Assembly: GCA_023548195.1 (NCBI GenBank)
Contig: JAJHZJ010000575.1
Span: 1,987,454 to 2,051,453 of the forward strand
Direction: 5' to 3'
Length of the DNA: 64,000 bases
From: Bettongia penicillata ogilbyi
Taxonomy: Eukaryota; Chordata; Mammalia; Diprotodontia; Potoroidae
Under the pieces are notes generated by a model. That model had not been told where the DNA came from. It did no database searches and saw nothing but the letters and a program-made list of their open reading frames with translations. The position numbers were made by a program, and so were the translations under genes. Positions 1 through 10,969 of the stretch are shown in pieces (position 1 is the first letter of the stretch; every line of letters starts with the position of its first letter).

Positions 1-1142
1 GGTCTTTCAATAAAACAGAGGACTTTCAAGCATTCTTGATGAAAAGACCAGAGCTGAAAAGAAAATTTGACTTTCAAACACAAGAATGAGAAGAAGCATG
101 AAAAAGCAAACAGCAAAGAGAAGTCATAAGGGACTTACCAAAGGTGAACTATTTACATTGCTACATGGAAAGACCAATATTTGTAACTCTTAAAACTTTT
201 CAGTATCTGGGTAGTTGGTGGGACTATGCACACATACACACACAAACATGTACACGCATGCACACACACACACATACACATACACACATGCATGCACACA
301 CAGAGACAGAGAGCACAGAGTGAATTGAATAGGATGGGATCATACCTTAAAAGAAATTAAGGTAAGTGGTGAGAGAGAAATGTAGTGGGAGGAGAGAGGG
401 TGAAATGAAATGGGGTAAATTATATCTCATTCAAGAGGCAAGCAGGAGACTTTTTAGTGGAGGGAAAAAGAGGAGAGCTGAGAAAAAAACAAGAAGGTTA
501 CTCTCATCACATTCGACTAAAGGAGGGAATAAAATGCACACTCATTTTGGTATGAAAACCTATCTTACAATACAGGAAAGTGGGGGAGAAGGAGATAAGC
601 AGGCTGGGGTAGATGATGGAAGGGAGGGCAATGAGAGGAGGGAGCAATTTGAAGTCAACACTCGGGAAGGGACAGGATCAAAAGAGAGAATAGAAACAAT
701 GGGGGGGCAGGATAGGATGGAGGGAAATATAGTTCGTCTTACACAACACGACTATTATGGAAGTCATTTGCAAAACTACACAGATATGGCCTATATTGAA
801 TTGCCTGCCTTCCCAAAGGGAATGGGTGGGGAGGGAGGGATGGGGAGAATTTGGAACTCAAAGTTTTAGGAACAACTGTTGAGTATTGGTCTTGCTACTA
901 GGAAATCAGAAATACAGTTAATGGGGAATAGAAAGTCATCTGGCCCTACAGGACAAAAGAGAAGATGGGGACAAGAGAAGGGAGGGATGATAGAAGAGAG
1001 GGCAGATTGGTGATAGGGGAAATTAGAATGCTTGGTGTATTGGGGTGGGGGGAGGGGACAAATGGGGAGAAAATTTGGAATCCAAAATTTTATGAAAATG
1101 AATGTAAAAAGTTAAATAAATACATTTATATTAAAAAAAAAG
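1..1142 (+). mobile_element. LINE-1 3' end (long 3'UTR and poly(A) tail), marsupial type
   Basis: A purine-rich plus-strand segment with repeated 'gggaggga' and 'gagaatttggaactcaaa' motifs, ending in an A-rich tail (about 1085-1142). It matches the long G/A-rich LINE-1 3'UTR I associate with marsupial genomes. The start lies before the window. The reading frames inside it (366-869 and 965-1162) are by-products of stop-poor purine composition and are not genes. Family naming needs a repeat-library search. Confidence 0.65.
210..306. repeat. (CA)n microsatellite
   Basis: Interrupted CACACA/TACACA repeats inside the LINE-1 3'UTR. Confidence 0.9.
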
Positions 1143-1302
1143 AAAGTCTTCCATATCACTGAATGACCATTTTTCCTTTGAAGTATTATGCTCAGTTTTG
1201 CTGGGTAGGTGATTCTTGGTTTTAATCCCAGTTCCTTTGAGATCTGGAATAGTCTGTTCCAAGTCCTTCAGTCTCTTACTGTAGATGCTGCCAGATCCTG
1301 TG

Positions 1303-1860
1303 TTATCCACAATACTCAGATTGTTTCTTTCTAGCTGCTTGCAACATTTTATCCTTGACCCAGGAGCTCTGAAATTTGGTCACAATGTTCCTAGGAGTTT
1401 CTCTTTGTGGGTCACTTTCAGGAGGTGATTGGTGCATTCTTTCAATATTTATTTTGCCCCCTGGTTCTATAATATCAGGGAAGTTTTCCTTGATAATTTC
1501 ATGAAAGATAATGTCTAGGCTTTTTTTTTTTTGATCAAGGCTTTCAGATAGTTTCATAACTTTTAAATTGTCTTTCCTGGATCTATTTCCCAGGTCAGTT
1601 GTTTTTTCAATGAAGCATTTCACATTATCTTCTATTTTTTCATTCTTTTGGATTTGTTTTGTAATTTCTTGGATTATCCTAAAGTCATTAGCTTCTCTCA
1701 GCTCCACTCTCAATTTTAAAGAACTATTTTCTTCAGTGAGCTTTTGAATCTCTTTTTCCATTTGGCTAGTTCTGCTTTTTAAAGCCTTCTTCTCCTCATT
1801 GGATTTTTGGACCTCTTTTTCCAATTGAGCTAGTCTATTTTTATTTTTAATTTTTTTCAA
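1303..1860 (-). pseudogene. LINE-1 ORF1 coiled-coil and RNA-binding remnant
   Basis: A 185-residue frame. The first ~90 residues are a Leu/Glu/Lys heptad coiled coil (LAQLEKEVQKSNEEKKALK). The later part has the ERMHQ and ETPRNIVTKF motifs and the AARKKQ element of the ORF1p RNA-recognition and C-terminal domains. The frame stops at 1303; translatable similarity (SKRLKDLEQTIPDLKGTGIK) continues past it in the same frame down to about 1150, so a premature stop truncates the C-terminal domain. With the upstream piece this is one decayed ORF1. Confidence 0.75.
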
Positions 1861-2492
1861 ACATTTTTAAAATTATTTTTACATTTATTTATTTATTTTT
1901 ATTTTTTTTTGGTGTTCTACAATCACTTCCTTAAAATTAAGATTTTTATCCCCCACTGCCCCCCCACCTTTCCCCCACTACCCCCTTCCCTCTCCACGAA
2001 AGCATACAATTCTGTGTAGGTTCTACATATACTTTCCTATTGAGTACATTTTAACAATAGTAATGTTATGTAGTCGAACTAAAATAAATGGAAAAAATCA
2101 TATAACAAATCAAAACATAATAAGCTAAAACCTACACATACACAAATATGATCTGCTACATTTTGTGAATGACTTCCATATTTCTTTCTCTGAGTGTGGA
2201 AAACATTTTGTGTTAGAATACTACCATTGGGATTTTTTTTTTAGTAAGTTCTTGTCTTGTTACGAAGTTCCAAGTCTCCCCGAAAAAACTCTCACACACT
2301 GTGGTCATTGCTGTGCACAAGGTTCTCCTGGTTCTGCTCCTTTTGCTCAGCATCAGATCATATAAGTCCTTCCAGGCCTCCCTGAAGTCTTGTTCATCAT
2401 TTCTTATGGCCCAATAGTACTCCATTACATTCATATACCATAATTTATTCAGCCATTCCCCAATTGATGGGCATCCCCTTAATTTCTGGTTC
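1845..2492 (-). mobile_element. Nested LINE-1 3' end inserted into ORF1
   Basis: The ORF1 sequence on either side (ending near 'gctagtctattttt' at 1845 and resuming near 'aaggtgctattttcttcag' at 2494) is split by about 640 bp of a different L1 3' end. The insert carries the FREAWKDLYDLMLS and SRTRRTLCTA reading frame also present at 52.9 kb, then a C-rich stretch and a T-rich block at 1845-1910 that is the reversed poly(A) tail. It is a 5'-truncated nested insertion. I could not identify a target-site duplication with confidence. Confidence 0.7.
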
Positions 2493-2733
2493 TTAAGGTG
2501 CTATTTTCTTCAGCATTTTTTTGGGTCTCTTTTAGCAAACTGTTGCCTCGCTTTTCAAGTTCTTCCATGGCCTGAGCCCATTGCATATTCATTTTGGAGG
2601 TACTGGATGCAGAAACCTTGACTTCCTCTGACAGTATGCATTGCTCTTCCTCATTCAAAGGGATGGAAGGAAATATCTGTTTACCAAGAAAGTAACCTTC
2701 TATGGTCTTATTTTTTTCCTCTTTTTTGGGCAT
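2479..2733 (-). pseudogene. LINE-1 ORF1 N-terminal remnant
   Basis: An 84-residue frame in the LINE-1 ORF1 position, with an acidic and Glu/Lys-rich sequence (EELEKRGNSLLKETQKNAEE) typical of the start of the ORF1p coiled coil. It ends where the nested L1 3' end interrupts the element near 2490. ORF1p is the RNA-binding trimeric chaperone of L1. This copy is broken and not functional. Confidence 0.65.
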
Positions 2734-3339
2734 TTTCCCAGTCAGTTATTTGACTTCTGAATTCTTTGTCAAGAGGAGGGTCCTAGTGCTTCTCCTCCCC
2801 ACAGGACTGTTCTTAGGGCTAAGGTTCAGATCATCTGCTCAGTTGGGTTTTAGGCCAAGTGCTTCACAGATGGATGCTGCAACTGCTGCCACCACTGCTG
2901 CCACCACTTGGGGCCAGTGCTGGGGGGGGACCCTGTTTCTCTCTTTCCCAGTAGGGAAAGCCCTCTCACTGACCTTTGACACTTTCTTTGGCACTTGTGA
3001 GTTGAGGGATCTGAGACCATTCCTGCTGGGGATTCTGCCCCAGAGGCCTGCTCTTGTCCTGTTCCTCCAGGTGCTGCATGGTGAGGGCTGGACTCCACTC
3101 CACTCAATGTTCTGTGGGATAGATCTTTCTTGTCAGCCTTCCAGGTTATCTTCGGCTGGAAATCTCTTTCACTGTGTCATTCTGTGGCTTCTGGTGCTCT
3201 AGAAATTGTTGAGAGTCATTTTTTACACGCATTTTATGGGCTCTGGGGGAAGAGCTAGAGTACGTGAGCCTTTCTACTCCACCATCTTGGCTCTGCCCCT
3301 CTGATTTTTTTTTCCAGCTGTAAATCTAAGATGTTATGG

Positions 3340-3446
3340 CCCAAATACATATGTATAGCATACACATAGACATATGTATAATACAAATACACACATATGT
3401 GTGTATACATACATGCATATATGTGTAAATGTGTGTATATGTCTTG
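3340..3446. repeat. CA/TA-rich microsatellite
   Basis: Interrupted ATACACATA and GTGTATATG units. Confidence 0.85.
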
Positions 3447-3477
3447 TTCGCATGTAATCATTTGCATGATATTCCCC

Positions 3478-3586
3478 TCATTAGATTATGAACTTCCTGA
3501 GAACAGTAGCTCTTTTACCTCTCTTTGTATCCCTAGCACTTAGCACAGTGCCTGGCACAAGGTAGACACTTAATAAATAAATAACT
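3478..3586 (+). mobile_element. CORE-SINE-type 3' tail
   Basis: Contains 'ccctagcacttagcacagtg', 'cctggcac' and 'cacttaataaataaa', the shared tail of THER/CORE-type SINEs. Confidence 0.65.
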
Positions 3587-3785
3587 GAATATCTTATCCT
3601 CACAACAATCCAGGGAGTAGGATACTATAGATTTCTATTTCCCCATTTTACAGATTAAGAAACTGAGGTTTGTGGGAAGTTAAAGAAATTGGCCATGGCC
3701 ACATAACAAGTGTTGGGGGAAAGTTTGAATTCAAGTCTTTTCTGATTGCAAGTCTGGAATTCTTTCTGCTATAAATTCCTTTTCG
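3587..3785 (-). mobile_element. MIR-like SINE, minus strand
   Basis: Plus strand reads 'cattttacagattaagaaac', 'tgaggtt' and 'ggccacataacaagtg', the reverse of the SINE core. Confidence 0.6.
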
Positions 3786-4365
3786 ATAAGTTTTTCTAAT
3801 AATACTGTTCTGTGAAAGCTTCTTCTAAAGCAGCTACTTCTAAAGACTGTAAGTGCACATTAGCCCATACATTCATGACTGCATGACAGCTTTTCATACA
3901 TCCATTGCTTCCAAGTGGACCCAAAGCTTTCATAATCATATTCTTTAATGGTTCATGTGTTTTCTCTTCAATCCAAGGAATAGGGTGGTTGTAGGTGGGA
4001 GAATACCGGCGAATTTCTGGAGTCTGTTTCAAAACATGAAAACTGCCCTCATAGATGCCCGGTGGACTAGTTGTCCAGGCTGAAGGCTGGAAAGGGGCCA
4101 CCTGCCGGCTGCTAAGTCAGGTGATTATGTAGTTGGAATAGCAGCAAAAAAGGATCTCTCCAGCAGAGAAGTTTGAAACACTTCTTTGTCACTAGCACGG
4201 CAGGGGAAAAGTTCTCCAAAGGATTACATCATGGCAATATGATAATTGGACAGAGTGATGGTAACTCAGAATTGCAGAAGGGGCAGCAACCTCAGTATCC
4301 ACCTAATTCAACCATCCACTGAACAAGTGTCCTTCCTACCCCCAACAAGTCATTCAACTTTTGCT
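3786..4365. other. Intergenic stretch, no gene recognised
   Basis: A 101-residue minus-strand frame (3796-4101) has a protein-like composition but resembles no family I can name, and no consistent upstream frame or splice sites support it. It could be a decayed pseudogene or repeat piece. Confidence 0.3.
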
Positions 4366-4369
4366 CCAG

Positions 4370-7300
4370 TAAAGGGGAACTCCAAATCTTCAATGACAAT
4401 AACTTGGGCAGCTGCAAATTCTCTCCTTTTCCCCTTCCCCAAATCCCTTTTTGAGGCAGTAAGCAATTTTACATAGGTTATACATGTGTAATCATGCAAA
4501 AAATGTTCATATTAGTCATTATGAAAGAAACCAACAAAATGTGAAAAGTAGTATGCTTCTTTCTGCATTCAGACTCCATCAGTTCTTGCTCTGGAGGTGG
4601 ATAATGTGTTTCTTCATAGAGCCTTCGGAATTGTCTTAGATCTTTGTATTGCTAGGAATAGCTAAGTCATTCACAGTTGATCATCCTGTATATAATACTG
4701 CTGTTACTGTGTACAATATCCTCCTAGTTCCCTACCCACTTGACTTTGTACCAGGTCATGTAAGTCTTCCCAGGATTTTATGAGACTACCCTGCTCATCA
4801 TTTCTTATAGCACAATAGTATTCCATTACAATCATGCAGCACAATTTGTGCAATTATTTCCCAATTGAATGTCCTCTCAGTGTCCAATTCTTAGTCATCA
4901 CAGGAAAAAAAAAGCTGCAACAATATGTTTGTACAAATAGTCCATTTCCTTTAAAAAAAAATCTCTTTGGTATACAAACCTAGTAGTGGTATTGACAGGC
5001 CAAAAAGTATGCATCATTTTATACTTCTTTGGGTATAGTTCTGAATTTCTCTGCTGAATGGTTGCATCACTTCACAATTTCACCAGCATCTCATTGGTGT
5101 CCCTCTTTTGCCACATACCTTCCAACATTTATTATTTTCCTTTTCTGTCATAATAGCCAGTCCGATGGGTGTGAGGTATCTCAGGATTGTTTTTAATTTG
5201 CATTTCTCTAATCAATAATGAATTAGAGCATTTTTTCCTATGACTACAAATAGCTTTGATTTCTTCATCAGAAAATTGCCCATTCATGTGCTTTAACCAT
5301 TTATCAATTTGGGAATGATTTGTATTCTTGTAAGTTTCACTCAGTGTTCTGTATATCTGAGAAATGAAACCCATATCAGAAACACTTGCTGTAATTTCCA
5401 CCCCGCCTTCCTTCTACTCTTGACTCTGGTGGTTTTGTTTCTGTAAAAACTTTTAAATATAATATAACCAAAATCATCCATTTTACATCTTATAATACTC
5501 TCTCTTAGTCATAAAATTTTCCTTTATCTATAGATCTGAGAGGTAAACTATTTTATTTTCTCTTAATCCATTATGCTACCACCCTTTATGTCTGAATTAT
5601 AGACCCATTTTGATCTTATCTTTATTTATGATGTGAGATGCTGATCTATGCCTACTATCTACCAACTGTTTTCCAGTTCTTCCAGCAGTTTTTGTCTATA
5701 ATGCCTTCTTGTCTCCAAAGCTTGGATCTTGGGATTTATCAAACACTAGATTACTGCAGTGATTTATTACTGTGCATCATGTTCCTAATCTGTTCCATTG
5801 ATCCAACACTCTATTTCTTACCCAGTACCATATTGTTTTGATGACTACCATTTTTTATAATGCAGTTTGAGAACTGATTCGGCTAGACCACTTACCTTCA
5901 CCTTTTGTGTTTCATTAATTCCCTTCATATTCTTGACCTTTAGTTCTTCCAGACAGGTTGTTAGTACTTTTTATCTGTAAAACACTTTTTGGTAGTTTGA
6001 TGTGGCACTGAACAAATAAATTAATTTAGATATGATTGTCATTTTTATTACATTGTTTTCTTTTACATATAATCAACTGATATTTTTCCAGTTGTTTAGA
6101 TTTGTGAATTCTAATAATAATTAATTTATGTGAATTCAAACAGTCCCTGGGCTTGTTTTAGCAGGTGGATTCCCAGGTACTTTGTATCATCTATAGTTAT
6201 TTTAGACAGAATTTTTCTTTCTATCCTTTGTGGCTGGACTTTGCTGAAAATATGTAGAAATGCTAATGATTCACATGAATTTATTTTATATACATATACA
6301 TATTTTAGCTTATTTAGTTGATTTAGTACACCATTATAATCATCTGCAAGAGTTATAATTTTGTTTCCTCATTTCCTATTCTAATTCCTTCAGTGATGGC
6401 TATAATGGTCATCCTTTCTTCACCCTTCATCTCATTGGAAAGGCATCTATTACAGATAATGCCTGCTGATAATTTTAAATAGATACTACTTATCATTTTA
6501 AGGAAAGCTCCATGTATTCCTCTGCTTTCCAGTATTTTTAATTTGAATGTATTTTGTCAAAAGCTTTTTTCTGCATCCTTTGAGATAATCACATGATTTG
6601 GTTTTGTTATTAATATGGTAAATTATACTGGTACTTTTCCTAATACTGAAGCAGCTCTACATTCCTGGTACAAATCTCTCCTGTTATTGTGCATAAACTT
6701 TGTGATAGATTTCTGTAATCTCCTTGCCAGTATTTTATTTAAAATTTTTCCATCAACATACATCAGGGAAGTTGGTCTATAGTTTTCTTCCTGTTTTATA
6801 CTTTTCCTGATTTAGGTATCAAAACCATATATCTGTGACAAGAGGAATTTAAAGGACTCCTTTTGTATTTTTTCACATAATTTATCAAGTATTAGATTTA
6901 AGTGTTCTTTAAATGTTTGGTAGAATTCACTTGAGAAGCCATCTGGGCTTGAGTATTTTTTCTTAGGGATCTCACTGTGACTTGTTCAGTTTCTCTTTCT
7001 AAGATAGGTTTATTTAGGTTTCCTGATTCTTCTTCTATTAATCTGAACAATTTATATTTTCGTAAATGTTCATCTAATTTATTTAGATTGCTATAGATTT
7101 ATTCCATACAACTGGGAAAAATGGATATTAGTAATTGCTTTAAATTCATCTTATTTGCTGGTGAATTCACCCCTTTAGTTTTTGATACTGGTAATTAGGC
7201 TTTCTTTTTTTTAACCAAACTAACCGATAGTTTATCTAATTTATAGCTTACTCCAAATAAACGGCTCTTACTTTTATTTACTAGATAAATGATTTTCTTA

Positions 7301-8195
7301 AAAATTATTAATATCTCCTTCAATTTTTTTCAAGGACTTCCAATGTGGACTTTAACTGGAGATTTTTGATTTGTTCTTTTTCTAGTTTGATCTTTTTTAC
7401 TTGAATGTCCAGTTCATCAGTCTGCTAGATTTTATTGATGTGAGTTTTTAGAAATATACATTTTTCCCTAAGTACGTCTTTGTTCCCAAACATCCCAAAA
7501 ATGTTTCTCTCATTGTTATCATTCTCGTTAATGAAATTATTATTTTTATGATTTGTTGTTTGATCCATTCATTCTTTAGGATTAGATTATTTAGTTTCTA
7601 ATTAATTTTAACCTATTTTCCATTTAATTGGATATTTTTATTGAATATTGTATTGAATATATTTTTATCCTGATTGCAATTTTAATTGCATTATGATGTG
7701 GAAATGAGGCATTGAATATTTCTGCTTTTCTGAGTTTGGTTGGGAGAATTTTACGCCCTAATACACAGCCAATTTTTGTGTTGGTACCATGAGTTGCTGA
7801 GAAAAAGGTATATTACTTTCTAAATCCATTTAATTTTCTCAAGAGATCTATATCTAATTTTAAAAAATACATATTCACCTTCTCAGCTTCTTCACTGTTT
7901 ATTTGTCCTTGTTTCTTTTGTGGCTAGAGGGTAAGTTCAGGTCCCACGCTGCAGTGGTTCTACAACCTATTCCTTCCAGTCACTTATTTAGCTTTTCCTG
8001 TGCGAATTTAGATGCCATTCACTTTGATGCATATGTGTTTAGTGTTGATATTGCTTTGTTGTCCATGCTACCTTTTAGCAAAATGCAGCCTTCCTGCTTA
8101 TCCCTTTTAATTAGATCTATTTTTGTTTTTGCTTTGACTGAGATCATGATTACTACCCTGGCCTTTTTTCTATTTATATTTTCCCAATTACATGT
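4370..8195 (-). mobile_element. LINE-1 ORF2 and 3' end, decayed, minus strand
   Basis: Reading the minus strand, this is a long ORF2-derived stretch followed by the L1 3' end. The reverse-transcriptase region is recognisable: an ISKDAEK motif near 6570-6590, where an A run has one extra base relative to DAEKAFDK and shifts the frame, and a DNA match to the ADD catalytic box near 6335-6350. The 3' part (4560-5000) shares 'tcaattgggaaata'-type and 'gtaatggaatactattgtgc'-type blocks with the copies at 2.2 and 52.8 kb. Many stops and frameshifts make it inactive. The 5' part of ORF2 and ORF1 are not seen. Confidence 0.75.
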
Positions 8196-8199
8196 AAAA

Positions 8200-8320
8200 A
8201 CAATTTTGACATTCATTTTTTTAAATTTTGAGTTGCAAATTCTCTCCCTCCCTTCCTCCTTTCCCCCTCATTGAGAAGGCAGGAAGTTTGATCTAGGTCA
8301 CATATGTACTGTCATGCAAA

Positions 8321-8357
<37 letters not shown>

Positions 8358-8615
8358 AAAACAGCAACAACAATGATAAAAATAAAGTAAAAACAAAAGC
8401 ATATTTTGATTTGCATTGATATACCATCAGTTCTTTCTCTGGGGATGGATAGCGTCTTTCATCATAAATGGAATTTATCTTCGGAATTGTCTTGGATCTT
8501 TGTATTGCTAAGGACAGCTAAGACCTTTACAGTTGATCATCCTATAATATTGCCGTTCATGTCACCCACATCCTTATTATTAATGATCGTGGGGGAAAAT
8601 TAAAAAGCAAAGACT
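8200..8615 (-). mobile_element. Second LINE-1 3' end, minus strand
   Basis: Repeats the segment at about 4370-4740: 'gcaaattctctcc', 'atgcaaaa', 'ccatcagttct', 'cggaattgtcttggatcttt' and 'acagttgatcatcct' occur in the same order. A T-run at 8216-8223 is the reversed tail. It is a 5'-truncated copy adjoining or inserted into the larger element. Confidence 0.7.
8324..8357. repeat. (CA)n microsatellite
   Basis: Uninterrupted CA repeat of about 17 units inside the L1 3' end. Confidence 0.95.
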
Positions 8616-9575
8616 CACAGAGTAATATTGGGTCACTCTGCTTTGGGCTTTACCAAGGTCATCAGCCACAGAAAACAACTGGCCGCCTTCTGAACATGGA
8701 CCCCTGCATAAACTGGGCCACTCTCCTTCTCTGCTGATTTGTAGGGCCTACAGCTGATTGCAGCCTAACCTATAATCACAGTGGGGTGGAATGGGAATCC
8801 ATATTGCAGATAGTTTTTCAATTTTGCGAATATTGTGGGTATTGGATTCAACAACCTTTAAGGTGTCTTCCTATTCTAAATCTATGATCCCAAGAATCAA
8901 ATACCTGATAATGTCTCCTGGGCTTAGAAACATACCTGAAATCTGTTAGTGCTTCTGAGGAACAATGGGAAAGTTTGACACACTGAAAGATTTTCATGTA
9001 TTTGTAACAAAAACTGGAAGAAACTCAATGGAAAATTGGAAATAAATTTGATATAAAAGATCCAGAAGAAATATAAGGAAATCATTAAGATTAATTGCCA
9101 GGTACTCACTAAGGTCAAAGTCTTTACTTATTATATATGCAAATGTTATCAATATTCTTAAACTGTCATCATTATTAAGGTGGTTATAAAGAAAAGTTGG
9201 GGCTGAATTATATATTATGGGGTAATTTTTTAAAAATTGGGTAGGGAAAGGTTAAAGGGAGCAATTATGTAGTAAAAGGAGAGCACGAAAGGAAGAAGTA
9301 AGACAGAAGAGGCAGGTGAGTGTGGAGGGCTGGGGATGCTGGAAACTTACTCTCATCTAGGTTGAAGAGGAAACTTCTTTCTGTGAGGTTTAGAAGACTT
9401 CCAAAGAGATGAAAAAAGATGAGGGACAGGGGAGGGGAGGGACTTTACAAGAGTGTGGAGATTAAGATTAAGAAGGAGAGAAGACAAGGGAGGGACTTTT
9501 AGAGAGGTGAGTAAAAAACGAAATGGAAGGAGAAGGGAATTGACTTAGATTCTCAACTCTATCTCACACAACCTG
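8616..9575. other. Intergenic stretch, no gene recognised
   Basis: No supported coding sequence. 8620-8890 may be an old repeat I cannot name. From 9240 the plus strand becomes purine-rich (GGAGAG, AAGGAGAG). Confidence 0.4.
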
Positions 9576-9576
9576 G

Positions 9577-9692
9577 TTGACCCTAAACAAGTCACTGTTT
9601 CTAAGCCTCAGTTTCATTATCTGTGAAATGAGACAATTGGACTAGATGAAATCCAAGGTTCTTCCAAGATGTAGAATTCTGTTGATGGATAA
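9577..9692 (+). mobile_element. MIR-like SINE fragment
   Basis: Contains 'aacaagtcactg', 'cctcagtttcattatctgtg' and 'aaatgagacaattgg', the SINE core in plus orientation. Confidence 0.65.
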
Positions 9693-9724
9693 AATCCGTA
9701 AAATATGACAACTGATTAGCTACA

Positions 9725-9758
9725 CAGGAGGGGAGGGAAAGAGAGAGAAAAGAGAGGG

Positions 9759-9819
<61 letters not shown>

Positions 9820-9862
9820 AGAAGGAGAAAGAGGAGAAGGAGAAGGAGAAGGAGGAGAAGAA
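9725..9862. repeat. (GA)n / (GGA)n microsatellite
   Basis: About 60 bp of pure GA in the middle, grading to GAAGGA and GGAGAAGGA units. The serine/leucine-rich minus frame across it is a repeat by-product. Confidence 0.95.
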
Positions 9863-10254
9863 TCAAGGAGAAACCTAACATTGCAAAAACCTGGATGACT
9901 GGAAGGATATGGAAAAAGCAATTTAGGAAATCAGAAAATTAATTCTACTTGGGATGTGTATTGAGTTTGATTAGACTGTTGACTGTAAAATTGGAGAGGT
10001 CAAACATATTTGCTGATGTGCAATGAAAGTCCGGAGAAAGACTAGGGATGAACGGAGATCTGAGAGTCATTTGCATAGAGACTGGAGCTTTAGAATCACA
10101 GACATAAAGAGGAGAAAATGAACAGGATGGAGTCTTTGGAAACAACTTTGGTTGGCAGGCAGGACATGTATGTTTGCCCAGCAGGAGATTGCAGAGAGTG
10201 TCAGAAAGACAAGAGGAAAACCAGGGGAAGTGTCATGAAAATTCATCAAATGGT

Positions 10255-10350
10255 ACGGGGAAGTCAAATGAGGTAATATCTATAAAGCACTTAGCACAAT
10301 GTCTGGTAGATAGTAGGCGCTGTATAAATGGTGGTTATGATAATGAAAGT
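10255..10350 (+). mobile_element. SINE 3' part
   Basis: 'aaatgaggtaatatctataa', 'agcacttagcacaatgtctg' and 'gtaggcgctgtataaatg' in order. Confidence 0.65.
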
Positions 10351-10351
10351 T

Positions 10352-10525
10352 AATAATCCAATTCAATCCAATAAACATTTATTAAGCACCTATAATTAAT
10401 AAAGTTAGTCCCTATCCTCAAAAAGCTTATAATCTAAAAGTGGAAGCAGCACACAAAAAAATAGGAAAGGGATGGAGAAGGAACACCAAGCAATACCTGG
10501 GATGAGCATGTCTTGTTCCACAGAG
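10352..10525 (+). repeat. Dispersed repeat ('tattaagcacctactatgtg' family), fragment
   Basis: 'caataaacatttattaagca', 'cct', then 'ccctatcctcaaaaagctta' and 'taatctaaaagtgg'. The same order recurs near 34.3, 50.0, 55.4, 56.1, 59.9 and 61.3 kb, always on the plus strand. I cannot assign a library name. Confidence 0.6.
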
Positions 10526-10702
10526 TTGAAAGAAAGCATGGCAGTAGATGAAAAGTGATCTGAGAGTTCAGTTTCTGCCCTTCAAAAAGGAAGTCATTGG
10601 GAGGAGTTTGGTAGTCTGCCCTCCAGTCCTCTAAACAGAGGGGAAAGAGGCTGTAAAAGATGAAGCTCTAACTCAAGTCAAAGGCTTAGGTTTAGTAGCA
10701 TG

Positions 10703-10866
10703 AGGAGTGATGATGATGGTGATGATGGTGATGGCGGTGGTGGTGGTGATAATGGTCATGGTGATGATGATGGTGATGTTGACTATGGTGATGTTGGTCA
10801 TGCTGATGATGGTGATGGTGGTTTTGGTGGTGATAGTACTGAGAGTGATGATGAGGATAATGATAA
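10703..10866. repeat. GAT/GGT trinucleotide repeat, imperfect
   Basis: About 160 bp of GATGGTGATGATGG-type units. Open frames encoding Asp/Gly or Met/Val runs are repeat by-products. Confidence 0.95.
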
Positions 10867-10969
10867 TGTCAAGAAAAATGGGGATTCATCAGGGTATGCA
10901 GTAGATGGTGGTAGTACTCAATATGACAAGGAGTTCTCAGGCCAAGCTAAGAGGTGGCAGCATTGAATC

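Larger units (their letters stand above)
1143..3302 (-). mobile_element. LINE-1 5'UTR plus ORF1, minus strand, interrupted
   Basis: Reading the minus strand from 3302, the element opens with AGAGGGGCAGAGCCAAGATG, the kind of start found at mammalian L1 5' ends. A GC-rich 5'UTR (about 2740-3300) follows, then ORF1 in two pieces, running on past ORF1's coiled coil toward its C-terminal domain at about 1150. A second L1 3' end splits ORF1 at 1845-2492. The lower end abuts the poly(A) tail of the plus-strand L1 3' end at 1142, which probably inserted here; the missing ORF2 would then lie before base 1. Confidence 0.75.

Noticed and set aside
366..869. 167-residue plus-strand ORF
   Set aside because: Falls in the purine-rich LINE-1 3'UTR, where stop codons are rare by composition.
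2702..3202. 166-residue plus-strand ORF
   Set aside because: Antisense to the LINE-1 5'UTR and start of ORF1; no similarity to a protein.
3796..4101. 101-residue minus-strand ORF with protein-like composition
   Set aside because: No family recognised, no consistent upstream frame, no splice sites or codon evidence, and it lies among repeats. Could be a pseudogene scrap; a translated search would decide.
10700..10966. Asp/Gly-rich ORF
   Set aside because: Translation of a GAT/GGT trinucleotide repeat.
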